Positions 29,229 through 38,961 of a stretch of 53,323 nucleotides of DNA are shown here, in pieces. Numbering within the stretch: the first letter of the stretch is position 1; each line of letters starts with the position of its first letter. The notes under the pieces are model-generated. The model did no database searches, was not told where the DNA came from, and saw nothing but the letters and a program-made list of their open reading frames with translations. Source of the DNA: JAAYDY01 sp964500225 (GTDB lineage Bacteria; Planctomycetota; Phycisphaerae; FEN-1346; JAACEH01); contig CAZCOA010000017.1 in NCBI GenBank assembly GCA_964500225.1, forward strand, positions 1 to 53,323, read 5' to 3'. The position numbers and the translations under genes are program-made.

Positions 29229-29291
29229 GTGTGAACTGGACATCCGGGGCGGAGACCCCGTGGCACAGCCGGCCTGAGACGAATCGGCCGA

Positions 29292-30503
29292 CTACTTCAG
29301 CCCGGCCGCCGCACGCAGCTTGGCCGCCATGTCGGTCTTCTCCCAGGTGAACTCCGGCTCGTTGCGGCCGAAGTGGCCGCCCGAGCTGGTCTTGGTGTAG
29401 ATCGGACGACGCAGGTTCAGGTGCTTGATCATCTCCTGCGGCCGCAGCGGGAAAAGCTTCCGGATCAGTTGGCAGAGCTTGGCTTCGCTGATCTTGCCGG
29501 TGCCGAAGGTGTCGGCCTTGACCGAGAGCGGATCGGCGACGCCGATGGCGTAGCTGAGCTGGACTTCGCACCGGTCGGCCAGGCCGGCGGCCACGACGTT
29601 CTTGGCGACGTAGCGGGCCATGTAGGCCGCGGAGCGGTCCACCTTCGAGGGGTCCTTGCCGCTGAAGGCGCCGCCGCCGTGACGGCCCATGCCGCCGTAG
29701 GTGTCCACGATGATCTTGCGGCCGGTCAGGCCCGTGTCCCCGTGCGGGCCGCCCGTCTCGAACCGGCCCGTCGGGTTGATGTGGTAGATGGTGTCTTCGT
29801 CGAGCATGCCCTTCGGGAAGACCGGCTTGATCACCTTCTCGATGATCTGCTTGCGGACGGACGGCTTGTTGGTGTCCACGCTGGGATGATGCTGCGTGGA
29901 GATGACCACCGTATGCACGCGGCACGGCTTGTCGCCGCAGTATTCCACCGTGACCTGGCTCTTGCCATCGGGGCGGACCCACGGCAGGATTTTCTTCTGC
30001 CGGACCTCGGCCAGGCGCAGGACGAGCTTATGCGCCATCTCGATCGGCATCGGCATCAGTTCCTTGGTCTCGCGGCAGGCGTAGCCGAACATGAGGCCCT
30101 GATCGCCGGCGCCGCCGGGATCCACGCCCCGGGCGATGTCCGGGCTCTGGCGGTTCAGGCTGATCAGGATGCCGCAACTGTCGGCGTCGAAGCCGATCCC
30201 GGCCTCGGTGTAGCCGATGTCGCGGATGGTCTGGCGGACGATGTCGCGCACGTTCACCTGAGCCTTGGTCGTCACCTCGCCGGCGACCACGACCAGGCCG
30301 GTCGTGACGAGCGTCTCGCACGCCACACGGCTGGCGGGGTCCTCGGCCAGCATCGCGTCCAGAATCGCATCGGAAATCCGGTCCGCCACCTTGTCCGGGT
30401 GGCCCATTGTGACCGACTCGCTCGTGAAGTAATGATGCTCCGGCTCCGGCCCGCAGGCGCACCGAGCACATCCCTTCCCAGCCTTCTTCGACGTCTTCGC
30501 CAC
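29292..30503 (-). CDS. metK: S-adenosylmethionine synthetase
   Basis: Makes S-adenosylmethionine from methionine and ATP, 403 residues. Hallmarks are FTSESVTMGHPDKVADRISD (methionine site), the ATP motif GAGDQGLMFGYA and the P-loop-like GGGAFSGKDPSKVDRSAAY. The start is GTG 30503, with AAGGAG seven bases upstream. It adds a lysine-rich head with three cysteines (CARCAC, about residues 11-16) before the usual N-terminus. The usual Glu before GHPDK is Met here. The leader is about 40 bases, too short for a SAM riboswitch. Confidence 0.96.
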   Translation of the reverse strand: MAKTSKKAGKGCARCACGPEPEHHYFTSESVTMGHPDKVADRISDAILDAMLAEDPASRVACETLVTTGLVVVAGEVTTKAQVNVRDIVRQTIRDIGYTEAGIGFDADSCGILISLNRQSPDIARGVDPGGAGDQGLMFGYACRETKELMPMPIEMAHKLVLRLAEVRQKKILPWVRPDGKSQVTVEYCGDKPCRVHTVVISTQHHPSVDTNKPSVRKQIIEKVIKPVFPKGMLDEDTIYHINPTGRFETGGPHGDTGLTGRKIIVDTYGGMGRHGGGAFSGKDPSKVDRSAAYMARYVAKNVVAAGLADRCEVQLSYAIGVADPLSVKADTFGTGKISEAKLCQLIRKLFPLRPQEMIKHLNLRRPIYTKTSSGGHFGRNEPEFTWEKTDMAAKLRAAAGLK

Positions 30504-30549
30504 GCACAGTCTCCTTATGAAAAGGGTCCAGGTTCCCTCAAGCCTGTTA

Positions 30550-30577
30550 AGTATACTCGTCGGCCGCCGCCGTTCAA
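30550..30577 (-). promoter_or_regulatory. Promoter of metK
   Basis: TTGAAC (30572-30577), 16 bases, then TATACT (30550-30555) on the minus strand, placing the start about 40 bases before the GTG. Confidence 0.6.
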
Positions 30578-30726
30578 GCCCGAATCCGCGGCCCAGGACG
30601 ATGCGGCGGGGCACGTCGGGCCTCTGGCAGCCCAATCCCCGGTTTCGGCCCTGACGGTCCACGAGCCACTCGGCCCGCCCGGCGGGGCGGACACGGGGGC
30701 CGACGCGAGCGGGAGGATTTCGCGGG

Positions 30727-31593
30727 TCAGTCGATTTCGCGGCGATTGAAGAGGAACGTGCCGACGAGGAGCACGAAGGCGACGTATCCGACGGTATAGA
30801 GACCGACCCAGGCGGTGTAGGACCAGATGCCGTGGAAGGCCGGTTGGTCGGCCATGGTAGCCGAGACCTGGTTGACGATGTCGAAGTTCTGGAGGAAGGG
30901 CAGCAGATGGGCCGCCGGGGTGACCGTGTCGCGGACCAGGGCGGTCGAGTGCCGCACGGCGTCGGTCAGGAACTCGGTGAGGTGGCCGACGAGGTAGAGG
31001 CCGAAGGTGACGATGACGGCCAGGACGCGGCTGAAGCCGGCGCTGAGGACGACGGCCACGGCGGCGAGGATGGCGCCGCGGTAGAGGATCATGACGGAGG
31101 CCGGCAAGGTGCTGACGGCATGGTACCACATTTTGGCCTGGAAAGCCAGGACGGGGGCGCTTTGGCTCATGCTGAAGGCGCCGTGTCGTTCGGAGGGCAT
31201 GGCGCCGTTGTACACTTTGATGTAGGTGGTCAGGAAGACGAACAGGGCCAGAACGGCCGTGGCGGCGGCCAGGGCCAGGACGATGCCGACGAATTTGCCG
31301 ACGAGTAGTTGCCAGCGTGCGACAGGCTTGGCCAGCAGGGCCAGGACGGTTCGGGATTCCAATTCCTCGGCGACGCTGCTGGCGGCCGTCAGGGCCACCA
31401 GAAAGACCACGGCCAGGGCCGACGTGTGCAGGGCCAGGTCTTTGAACAGGACGACCTCGTCGGCGAATCCGAAAAGGGGCGTAATCATCATGAGCAGCAG
31501 GACGGCGGCGGCCAGGGCCAGGACAAGGATGAAGACCGGCTGTCGCACGACCTCGCGGCAGGTGTTGATCGAGATGGCAGCGATGCTATGCAC
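30727..31593 (-). CDS. ABC-2-type transporter permease
   Basis: Polytopic membrane protein of 288 residues with about six helices (first at about 19-40, last at about 262-282) and the ABC-2 permease pattern EELESRTVLALLAKPVARWQLLVGKF in the first cytoplasmic loop. Such permeases export substrates or support envelope processes when paired with an ATPase, but no ATP-binding gene is adjacent. The GTG at 31593 follows GGAGGAG. Function in this organism is unknown. Confidence 0.82.
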   Translation of the reverse strand: MHSIAAISINTCREVVRQPVFILVLALAAAVLLLMMITPLFGFADEVVLFKDLALHTSALAVVFLVALTAASSVAEELESRTVLALLAKPVARWQLLVGKFVGIVLALAAATAVLALFVFLTTYIKVYNGAMPSERHGAFSMSQSAPVLAFQAKMWYHAVSTLPASVMILYRGAILAAVAVVLSAGFSRVLAVIVTFGLYLVGHLTEFLTDAVRHSTALVRDTVTPAAHLLPFLQNFDIVNQVSATMADQPAFHGIWSYTAWVGLYTVGYVAFVLLVGTFLFNRREID

Positions 31594-31639
31594 GCGACTC
31601 CTCCGGTCCCGGGGGACGGTCCGCCGTTACTGTCGGCCT

Positions 31640-31668
31640 ACTTTACCCGGCGGCGACGGCAAAGGCAA
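31640..31668 (-). promoter_or_regulatory. Promoter of the ABC-2 permease gene
   Basis: TTGCCT (31663-31668), 17 bases, TAAAGT (31640-31645) on the minus strand. It is back-to-back with the tyrS promoter. Confidence 0.45.
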
Positions 31669-31703
31669 GATACGAGGGCGTTGGGGGGACGGGCTGTTAA
31701 GTC

Positions 31704-31732
31704 TTGAATCGGCGTGGGGGATGGCCTATCAT
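31704..31732 (+). promoter_or_regulatory. Promoter of tyrS
   Basis: TTGAAT (31704-31709), 17 bases, TATCAT (31727-31732), with a start near 31739 and a leader of about 45 bases. There is no room for a T-box element. Confidence 0.6.
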
Positions 31733-31783
31733 AGCCTGTTGCGACGTCAGGCGGCAGCACCCACAGGGAAGGATCGGAAAATC

Positions 31784-33025
<1,242 letters not shown>

Positions 33026-33147
33026 GAGCAGGCATGGCCCCCGACGAAGGGGGCGGCATGGCTCGCACGAGGCGTGACCATGATTTTGAAGACAGCGGCG
33101 TTCGTGGCTGCCCAAGCGCGGCCGCGCCGCGTAGAAGACGGGATGCT

Positions 33148-33735
33148 ATGAGACTTCCAAAGCTCGATCCTCAGAAACGGTACGACGGCCTCTACGTGGT
33201 GGATTTCGGCGACACGGCGGGCGTGGGCTACACGGCCGAAGAGGTCGCGATGCTGTTGGAGAGCGAGCAGTACCGCGATGTGCGGGTGTACAAGGTACAT
33301 CGGATGCTGCCCGACGGCACGGTGGAGCTGAAGGGCGTGTCGTCGCGGCGATTCCAGGTCGAGTCGGCGTTCGCGTTCTGCTCGCGCGACGCAGCGCGGG
33401 CGTCGAAGGACTTCGACGACCTAGCGGCGCTGGCCGAAAGCGATCCGTTGCCGTGCAAAGCGCGTTTGGTGTATGGCTGTTTGGGGTACCAGCCGGCGTT
33501 TCCGTGGGTGACGGCGATTCTGTACCCGGCGGAGTACGAAGACGAACTGAGCGCCTGGCTGTTGAAGCACGATGTGCGGGCGGGCGAAACGGTGGATGCG
33601 GGAATCAGCCACGCGACGGTGGTGGCGAACAATCTTCAGGTGCGTCGTCACGCGCAGTTGGCCAGTCAGGCGTGGCGCGCCAGCCGCAGCCGCGAGGAGG
33701 TGCTTCGCAGCGTGGGTCGGGCGGTGCAGCGGTAG
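33148..33735 (+). CDS. Protein of unknown function
   Basis: Not recognised. The 195-residue product is soluble and acidic to neutral with no signal peptide, membrane helix or clear catalytic motif. It opens MRLPKLDPQKRYDGLYVVDF and has a well-formed alternating pattern that supports real coding. The ATG at 33148 is the most natural start, but the ribosome site is weak and in-frame starts upstream exist. It stands 122 bases after tyrS and 18 bases before a small basic protein, so a three-gene unit is likely. Confidence 0.68.
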   Translation: MRLPKLDPQKRYDGLYVVDFGDTAGVGYTAEEVAMLLESEQYRDVRVYKVHRMLPDGTVELKGVSSRRFQVESAFAFCSRDAARASKDFDDLAALAESDPLPCKARLVYGCLGYQPAFPWVTAILYPAEYEDELSAWLLKHDVRAGETVDAGISHATVVANNLQVRRHAQLASQAWRASRSREEVLRSVGRAVQR

Positions 33736-33753
33736 GAGGTGGAGGACATAGCC

Positions 33754-33966
33754 ATGCTGACAGGCAAGATCCGTCACAAGATGGCGCTGGCGGTGACGAC
33801 GTTCGCGTTGCGGCACCTGGGCCCCAAGCGGCCGTACAAGGGCGAGGTGGAAGAGGTGGCACGGAAAGACTGGAAAACGTCGATGCAACGGCTCGGTCTG
33901 CGTCGGCACACGCCGTGGCACGACCGGTTTCGTCGGTCGTGGATTCGGATTTGCCGGGATCGGTAG
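33754..33966 (+). CDS. Small basic protein of unknown function
   Basis: 70-residue, strongly basic product (about one residue in four is Arg, Lys or His) ending LRRHTPWHDRFRRSWIRICR. The ATG at 33754 has GGAGG about eight bases upstream, and the gene follows its upstream neighbour by 18 bases. Charge suggests nucleic-acid or ribosome contact, but nothing specific can be claimed. Confidence 0.6.
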   Translation: MLTGKIRHKMALAVTTFALRHLGPKRPYKGEVEEVARKDWKTSMQRLGLRRHTPWHDRFRRSWIRICRDR

Positions 33967-34072
33967 TTTAGCGGCGATCGAGCGCGTGGATCCGGGGGAT
34001 CCACCCGAACAGGCTCCATCGGCTGTCGCCTTGTGCCTGGAAACGGCGGCCGGGGGGACGATACGGGAACTC

Positions 34073-35407
34073 ATGGACAGCCAGGCGCGGAAAGGGTCGG
34101 TCGTGTTGAATCATGCGATTGTCGGTTGCGGGGTGATCAGCAACATTCACGCCACGTGTCTGGGGATGGTTCGCGGGAGCCGTCTGGCGGCGGTTATGGA
34201 TATTGTGCCGGAGAAGGCGAAGGCTCTCGGCGAGAAGTACCACGTGCCCTACTTCACCGACCGCGACCGGATGCTGCGCGAGGTGCCGATCGATGTGATC
34301 CACGTCTGCACGCCGAGCGGCAACCACCACGAGATTGCGATGTGGGCGGCGGCGAACGGGAAGCACTGCTTCTGCGAGAAGCCGATGGACGTGACGCTGG
34401 AGGCGATGGATTTGATCGCGGCGGCGTTCAAGAAGAGCGGGACATACTACGGCGGCTGCTTCATGAATCGGTTCAACCCGCCGGCCCAGTTGTTCAAGCA
34501 GGCGGTGGAGTCGGGACGTTTCGGCCGCATCACCACGGCGTCGGCGCAGTGCATCTGGTGGCGGACGCAGGAGTACTACGACTCGGGCGACTGGCGCGGG
34601 ACGTGGGAGCTGGACGGGGGCGGCTGCCTGATGAACCAGGCGGTTCACTACGTGGACCTGCTGCAGTGGCTGGTCGGCAGCCCGGTGAAGTCGATCCGGG
34701 CCTATACGGGGCTTCTGGCGCACGAGCGGATCGCCGTGGAAGACACGGCGGTGGCGATTCTGAAGTTCGCCAACGGGGCGCTGGGCGTGATTCAGGGAAC
34801 GACGGCCGCTTACCCCGGCCCTCACGGGACGGTGGAAGTCTGCGGCGACAAGGGCAATGCCAGCTACGACGGGAAGATCATCCGGTGGAAGTTCGCCGAC
34901 GAGCAGCCCGACGACAAGACGATTCTGGAGACCGGCGGCGTGCCTCCCGCGGCGAAGCCGTCCGAGGGTGCGACGACCGGCAGCGACCCGGCGGCGCTGG
35001 GCGCGTACCATGTGATGTTCACGCGCGCGTTCCAGGAGTTCAGCGACGCGATCCAGTCGGGCACGCCCAATGCCCTGGGCCCGGCCGAGCACCGCAAGGC
35101 GGTGGAAATCATTCTGGGGATCTACGAATCGGCCCGCCGCGGCGGAGAGGAAGTGCGTCTGCCGCTGAAGAAGAGCGAGATTCCGGTGCCGATGCGTCTG
35201 CCGGCGGGTTTCGCCGACAAGGTCAAGGGGGCGAGCCGTCCGCCGCTGCCTGCGGCAATGGTGGCGTTCCGCAAGAAACAGGCGGCGGCGAAGAAGGGCG
35301 GCAAGGGCAGCCGTGCGAAGGCGAAACCGCGCGGCAAGGCTCCCAAGGCGACATCGAAGAACAGCGCGAAGGCGGTCCGCAAGGGAAGCAAGCAAGGGAA
35401 GAAATAG
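34073..35407 (+). CDS. Gfo/Idh/MocA-family oxidoreductase with lysine-rich C-terminal tail
   Basis: NAD(P)-dependent sugar or polyol dehydrogenase-type enzyme, 444 residues. The Rossmann motif is GCGVISNIHA (about 18-27), the family EKP motif is CEKPMDVT with the catalytic lysine at about 103, and the substrate domain has GGGCLMNQAVHYVDLLQWL. The ATG at 34073 is chosen; a GTG at 34103 with AAAGGG is an alternative that removes ten residues. The last 47 residues or so are a run of Lys, Ala, Gly, Ser and Pro resembling histone H1 tails, which this family normally lacks. Substrate unknown. Confidence 0.88.
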   Translation: MDSQARKGSVVLNHAIVGCGVISNIHATCLGMVRGSRLAAVMDIVPEKAKALGEKYHVPYFTDRDRMLREVPIDVIHVCTPSGNHHEIAMWAAANGKHCFCEKPMDVTLEAMDLIAAAFKKSGTYYGGCFMNRFNPPAQLFKQAVESGRFGRITTASAQCIWWRTQEYYDSGDWRGTWELDGGGCLMNQAVHYVDLLQWLVGSPVKSIRAYTGLLAHERIAVEDTAVAILKFANGALGVIQGTTAAYPGPHGTVEVCGDKGNASYDGKIIRWKFADEQPDDKTILETGGVPPAAKPSEGATTGSDPAALGAYHVMFTRAFQEFSDAIQSGTPNALGPAEHRKAVEIILGIYESARRGGEEVRLPLKKSEIPVPMRLPAGFADKVKGASRPPLPAAMVAFRKKQAAAKKGGKGSRAKAKPRGKAPKATSKNSAKAVRKGSKQGKK

Positions 35408-35417
35408 CGTTGCCGCG

Positions 35418-35445
35418 CAGGGGACAGCTTCCGAGCCGTCCCCTG
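35418..35445. terminator. Hairpin between the oxidoreductase and der
   Basis: CAGGGGAC (35418-35425) pairs perfectly with GTCCCCTG (35438-35445) eleven bases after the oxidoreductase stop. There is no T tract after it, so termination would be weak or factor-dependent. Confidence 0.35.
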
Positions 35446-35530
35446 TGATTTGCGCGTGGCTGCCGAACAGACGGAGTGGGTCCGGGGGACTCACCTTCCA
35501 AGTCTTACAGTGATCCGGAGTTGTTCTCTC

Positions 35531-37015
35531 ATGCCCATGGGCGTCGTAGCGATTGTCGGTCGGCCGAATGTCGGCAAGTCGAGTCTGCTGAATTGTCTGG
35601 CGCGGCAGCGGATTGCCATCGTGGACCCGACGGCCGGGGTGACGCGCGACCGCATCGCGACGATCATCGAGTACCAAGGGCGATACTTCGAGCTGGTGGA
35701 CACCGGCGGCATGGGGATCGAGGACGCCGACGCGCTGACGGCCCAGGTGGAGGAGCAGATCACGCGCGCCCTGGACGAGGCGCACCTGGTGCTGATGGTG
35801 GTGGACGTGCGCGAGGGCGTGACGCCGCTGGACAAGCACGTGGCCGAGCGTCTGCGGAAACAAGCCAAGCCGGTGATCCTCGTGGCGAACAAGGCCGACA
35901 GCGAGAAGCTGGATCAGGAGGCGCCGACCTTCTACGGGCTGGGGCTGGGCGAGCCGCTGTGCGTGTCGGCCACGGAGCATCGTCGTCGGGAAGTGCTGTT
36001 GGACACGATTCTGTCGCAGTTGCCCGAGCCGAGCGAAGACGAACGACCGGCGGAGTCGGCGATGCGGATCGCGATTGTCGGCAAGCGCAACGCGGGCAAG
36101 AGCACGTTTATCAACGCGCTGGCAGGCGAGCCGCGCGTGATCGTCAGCGAGGTACCGGGCACGACGCGCGACAGCGTGGACATCCGGATCGAGAAAGACG
36201 GCCTGGTGTACACGGTCATCGACACGGCCGGGCTGCGGAAGAAGGCGAAGATCAAAGGCGACATCGAGTACTATAGCCGCGTGAGGGCCGAGGAGGCGAT
36301 TCGTCGAGCGGACGTCGTGATGCACTTCATCGATGCGGCGGTGCCGTTGTCGGGAGTGGATAAGCACCTGGGCCGCTACGTCATGGAGCAGCGCAAGCCG
36401 GTGGTGCTGGTGGTGAACAAGTGGGACCTGGCGGTGTCGAAGGCGACGACGGACGAGTTCGGGGACTACCTGAGCCACGAGTTGCCGGGGCTGGAGTTTG
36501 CGCCGATCGTGTTCACGACGGCATTGAGCGGCAAGAACACCGAGCGAGCCCTGGACGCGGCGCGGAGTCTGTACAAACAGGCCCGGACGCGCGTATCGAC
36601 GTCGCGGATCAACAAGGCGATCGAGGAGGCGGTCCGCCGCCGCAAGCCGCCGAGCGGCAAGCAGGGACAGCTCATCCGCATCTACTACGGGACGCAGGTG
36701 GCGGTGAACCCGCCGACGCTGACGCTGTTCGTGAACGAGCCGTCGCACGTGTCGGAGGACTATGCGCGGTATCTGGTGAACCGATTCCGGGAACTTCTGC
36801 CGTTCTCGGAAGTGCCGATGCGGTTGATTTTCCGCCGTTCGTGCGGCGACGCGGAGAAGGATGCCGTGGCCCGGCCGCGCGGCAAGTCGTCGGCGTCCGG
36901 TCGGGGGAACCCGGCCCGCCGCGGGGCCGACCGCGGCGCTCCGCCGGGCGACAAGCGTCGCGCCTCGCAGCGCGGCCCGGCGCCCCGCCCACCCCGCAAA
37001 CAGCGGCGGCTGTGA
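35531..37015 (+). CDS. der: Ribosome biogenesis GTPase Der (EngA)
   Basis: Tandem GTPase needed for 50S ribosome assembly, 494 residues. The first G domain has GRPNVGKSS (10-18), DTGGMG and NKAD; the second has GKRNAGKST (about 184-192), DTAGLRKK and NKWD; a C-terminal KH-like domain follows (IRIYYGTQVAVNPPTLTLFVN). The ATG at 35531 places the P-loop at its normal distance. After the KH domain comes a tail of about 55 residues rich in Arg, Pro, Gly and Lys, longer than the usual end. Confidence 0.96.
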   Translation: MPMGVVAIVGRPNVGKSSLLNCLARQRIAIVDPTAGVTRDRIATIIEYQGRYFELVDTGGMGIEDADALTAQVEEQITRALDEAHLVLMVVDVREGVTPLDKHVAERLRKQAKPVILVANKADSEKLDQEAPTFYGLGLGEPLCVSATEHRRREVLLDTILSQLPEPSEDERPAESAMRIAIVGKRNAGKSTFINALAGEPRVIVSEVPGTTRDSVDIRIEKDGLVYTVIDTAGLRKKAKIKGDIEYYSRVRAEEAIRRADVVMHFIDAAVPLSGVDKHLGRYVMEQRKPVVLVVNKWDLAVSKATTDEFGDYLSHELPGLEFAPIVFTTALSGKNTERALDAARSLYKQARTRVSTSRINKAIEEAVRRRKPPSGKQGQLIRIYYGTQVAVNPPTLTLFVNEPSHVSEDYARYLVNRFRELLPFSEVPMRLIFRRSCGDAEKDAVARPRGKSSASGRGNPARRGADRGAPPGDKRRASQRGPAPRPPRKQRRL

Positions 37016-37246
37016 TCGCCGCGGCTCCACCGCGTCGCGCTCCAACTTCCGGTTTCGACCCGAACGGTCTGCGAGCAGAGGTTTTCCCCCCCTTGCTTCT
37101 GACGTACACGATGCCCGTGCCAAGGTCGGGCCCCGAAGGCGCTAACGCTCGCACGCCCATGCCGCCTTGTGCCGGCGTGTCCGCCGCCGGCGTACAATGA
37201 CAAGGACCTTCGTGCGCCGCCATGGTTATAAGATGGAGGAGCCGTG

Positions 37247-38875
37247 ATGCAACATTGGACGAGATGGCCGTTTTTATTGGGTCCGCGCGGACGGCGGATA
37301 CTCGGAGCAATGGCGGGCCTGGTTTGTCTGGCGGCGGCGTGGTCGGGGTGTGGCCGGCCGGAGGCGACCGATCCGGACGGCGTTCTGACGGCGGCGCAAG
37401 CGGCGCACGACGCCGCGGCACCGCGGCCGGCGGCGGCGACGAAGGAGACGAACGTGATCGAACCGAAACTGATTGAACCGTTGATGCGGACGGTGGACCT
37501 GAACGTGGGGCAGACGCGCGAGGTGGTGCTGTGCGACGGACGGACGGTGACGGTGACGCTGGTGGCACTCGGCGAAGAGCGGGACGACCTTCGCGGCGCG
37601 GTCCGCCGCGCGACGGCCACGGTGCAGATCAACGGTCGCGAGGCGGTGCTGACGGCCGGAGGGTACCAGTTGCCGGTCCTGGTGGGTCGCGTGCAGGCGG
37701 ATTGCGCGGTGACGAAAGCGCTCGTGGCCAACTCCCGGGGCAACCCGTGGGCGCTGGATGCCGACGCGCGCCTCCGGCTGTGGCCGGGCGGGTGGCCGTG
37801 GGTGCGGGCCGAGACGTTCGCCTATCCGGTCCGCCAGCGGTGGTTCGCCACGCAGACGCAGATGGCCAACGAGCCGACGTTCGTCGACGGCGTGGAGAAT
37901 CCGGCCGCCAAGCATATCTACTATCACGACGGGCTGGACATCGGCGGGCCGGACGGTCTGCTGGAGGTGACCTCGACGACGGACGGCCTGGTGATCGTCG
38001 CCGGGGAAGACCGCGTGGCGGGGCGCGAGGAACTGCCCGTGAAGGGGCGGGCCGACACGGTCTATGTGCTGGACGGTCGAGGGTGGCTGCATCGTTACAG
38101 CCACCTGGCAAGCGTGTCGGTGCGTGCAGGGCAATCGGTGACCAAGGGCGACACGCTGGGCGTGCTGGGCAAGGAAGGCGACAGCGGCGGGTGGTCGCAC
38201 CTTCATTATGCCATCAGCGCCGTGCAGCCGTCGGGCCGCTGGGGCACAGTCGAGGGGTATGCGTTCTTGTGGCAGGCGTACGTGCAGCAGTACGGTCCGA
38301 AGCTGCTGGCGGTGGCGCGGCCGCACGCACTGGCCTGGACGGGCCAGAAGGTGACGCTCGACGGGTCGCGGTCGTGGGCGGCGTGCAACAACATCACGGG
38401 CTACTTCTGGACATTCGGCGACGGAACGACGGCCCGCGGGGCGAAGGTGGAGCGGACCTACGAGAAGGCCGGCGAATATTGCGAGATGCTTGAAGTGACC
38501 GATTGCCGCGGCAACGTGGAGGTGGATTTCGCGACGGTGCAGGTGATCGACCGGGAGCATCCGGAGCGGTTGCCGCCGGCGATTCATGCGTGCTACGTGC
38601 CGACGTTCGACATCGCGCCGGGCGACCCGGTGACGTTCCTGGCACGGACGTTCGGCACGACGGAGCGTCAGGAAGTGTGGGACTTCGGGGACGGCACGCC
38701 GCCGGTGACGACGCAGTCGGACGGGAACGTCGATCCGCACGCGCGGGACGGCTACGCCGTGACGGAGCACCGGTTCGCGAAGGCGGGCCGCTACATCGTC
38801 ACCGTCCGCCGCAGCGACGAGCACGGGCAGGAGGCCGCCGCGCGGATGGTGGTGTATGTGGAGCATAAACACTGA
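37247..38875 (+). CDS. M23-family metallopeptidase lipoprotein with two PKD domains
   Basis: Envelope protein of 542 residues. A lipoprotein signal (RRILGAMAGLVCLAAAWSGC, C35) is followed by a beta-rich region, an M23/LytM domain with HDGLDIGG (first His and Asp) and SHLHYAI (HxH motif), and two PKD domains (FWTFGDGTTARG and VWDFGDGTPPV). All M23 zinc ligands appear present, so a peptidoglycan endopeptidase role is possible; in PEP-CTERM-containing Planctomycetota such proteins often act on surface polymers instead. The ATG at 37247 follows GGAGGA; the codon before is GTG. It appears monocistronic. Confidence 0.88.
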   Translation: MQHWTRWPFLLGPRGRRILGAMAGLVCLAAAWSGCGRPEATDPDGVLTAAQAAHDAAAPRPAAATKETNVIEPKLIEPLMRTVDLNVGQTREVVLCDGRTVTVTLVALGEERDDLRGAVRRATATVQINGREAVLTAGGYQLPVLVGRVQADCAVTKALVANSRGNPWALDADARLRLWPGGWPWVRAETFAYPVRQRWFATQTQMANEPTFVDGVENPAAKHIYYHDGLDIGGPDGLLEVTSTTDGLVIVAGEDRVAGREELPVKGRADTVYVLDGRGWLHRYSHLASVSVRAGQSVTKGDTLGVLGKEGDSGGWSHLHYAISAVQPSGRWGTVEGYAFLWQAYVQQYGPKLLAVARPHALAWTGQKVTLDGSRSWAACNNITGYFWTFGDGTTARGAKVERTYEKAGEYCEMLEVTDCRGNVEVDFATVQVIDREHPERLPPAIHACYVPTFDIAPGDPVTFLARTFGTTERQEVWDFGDGTPPVTTQSDGNVDPHARDGYAVTEHRFAKAGRYIVTVRRSDEHGQEAAARMVVYVEHKH

Positions 38876-38961
38876 GGACACAGGAAGAAGCCCAGGGACG
38901 GCCCGGCAGCGCGGTTGCACGAGTGGCACTCCGTCGCGCGCGGATTCTCGCCGCGCGGCGG

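Noticed and set aside
30504..30543. SAM riboswitch before metK
   Set aside because: The promoter leaves a leader of only about 40 bases, too short for any SAM aptamer.
33968..37123. A 1000-residue open frame on the minus strand opposite the oxidoreductase and der
   Set aside because: Product is Arg/His/Leu-rich without domains; both plus-strand genes have clear family motifs.
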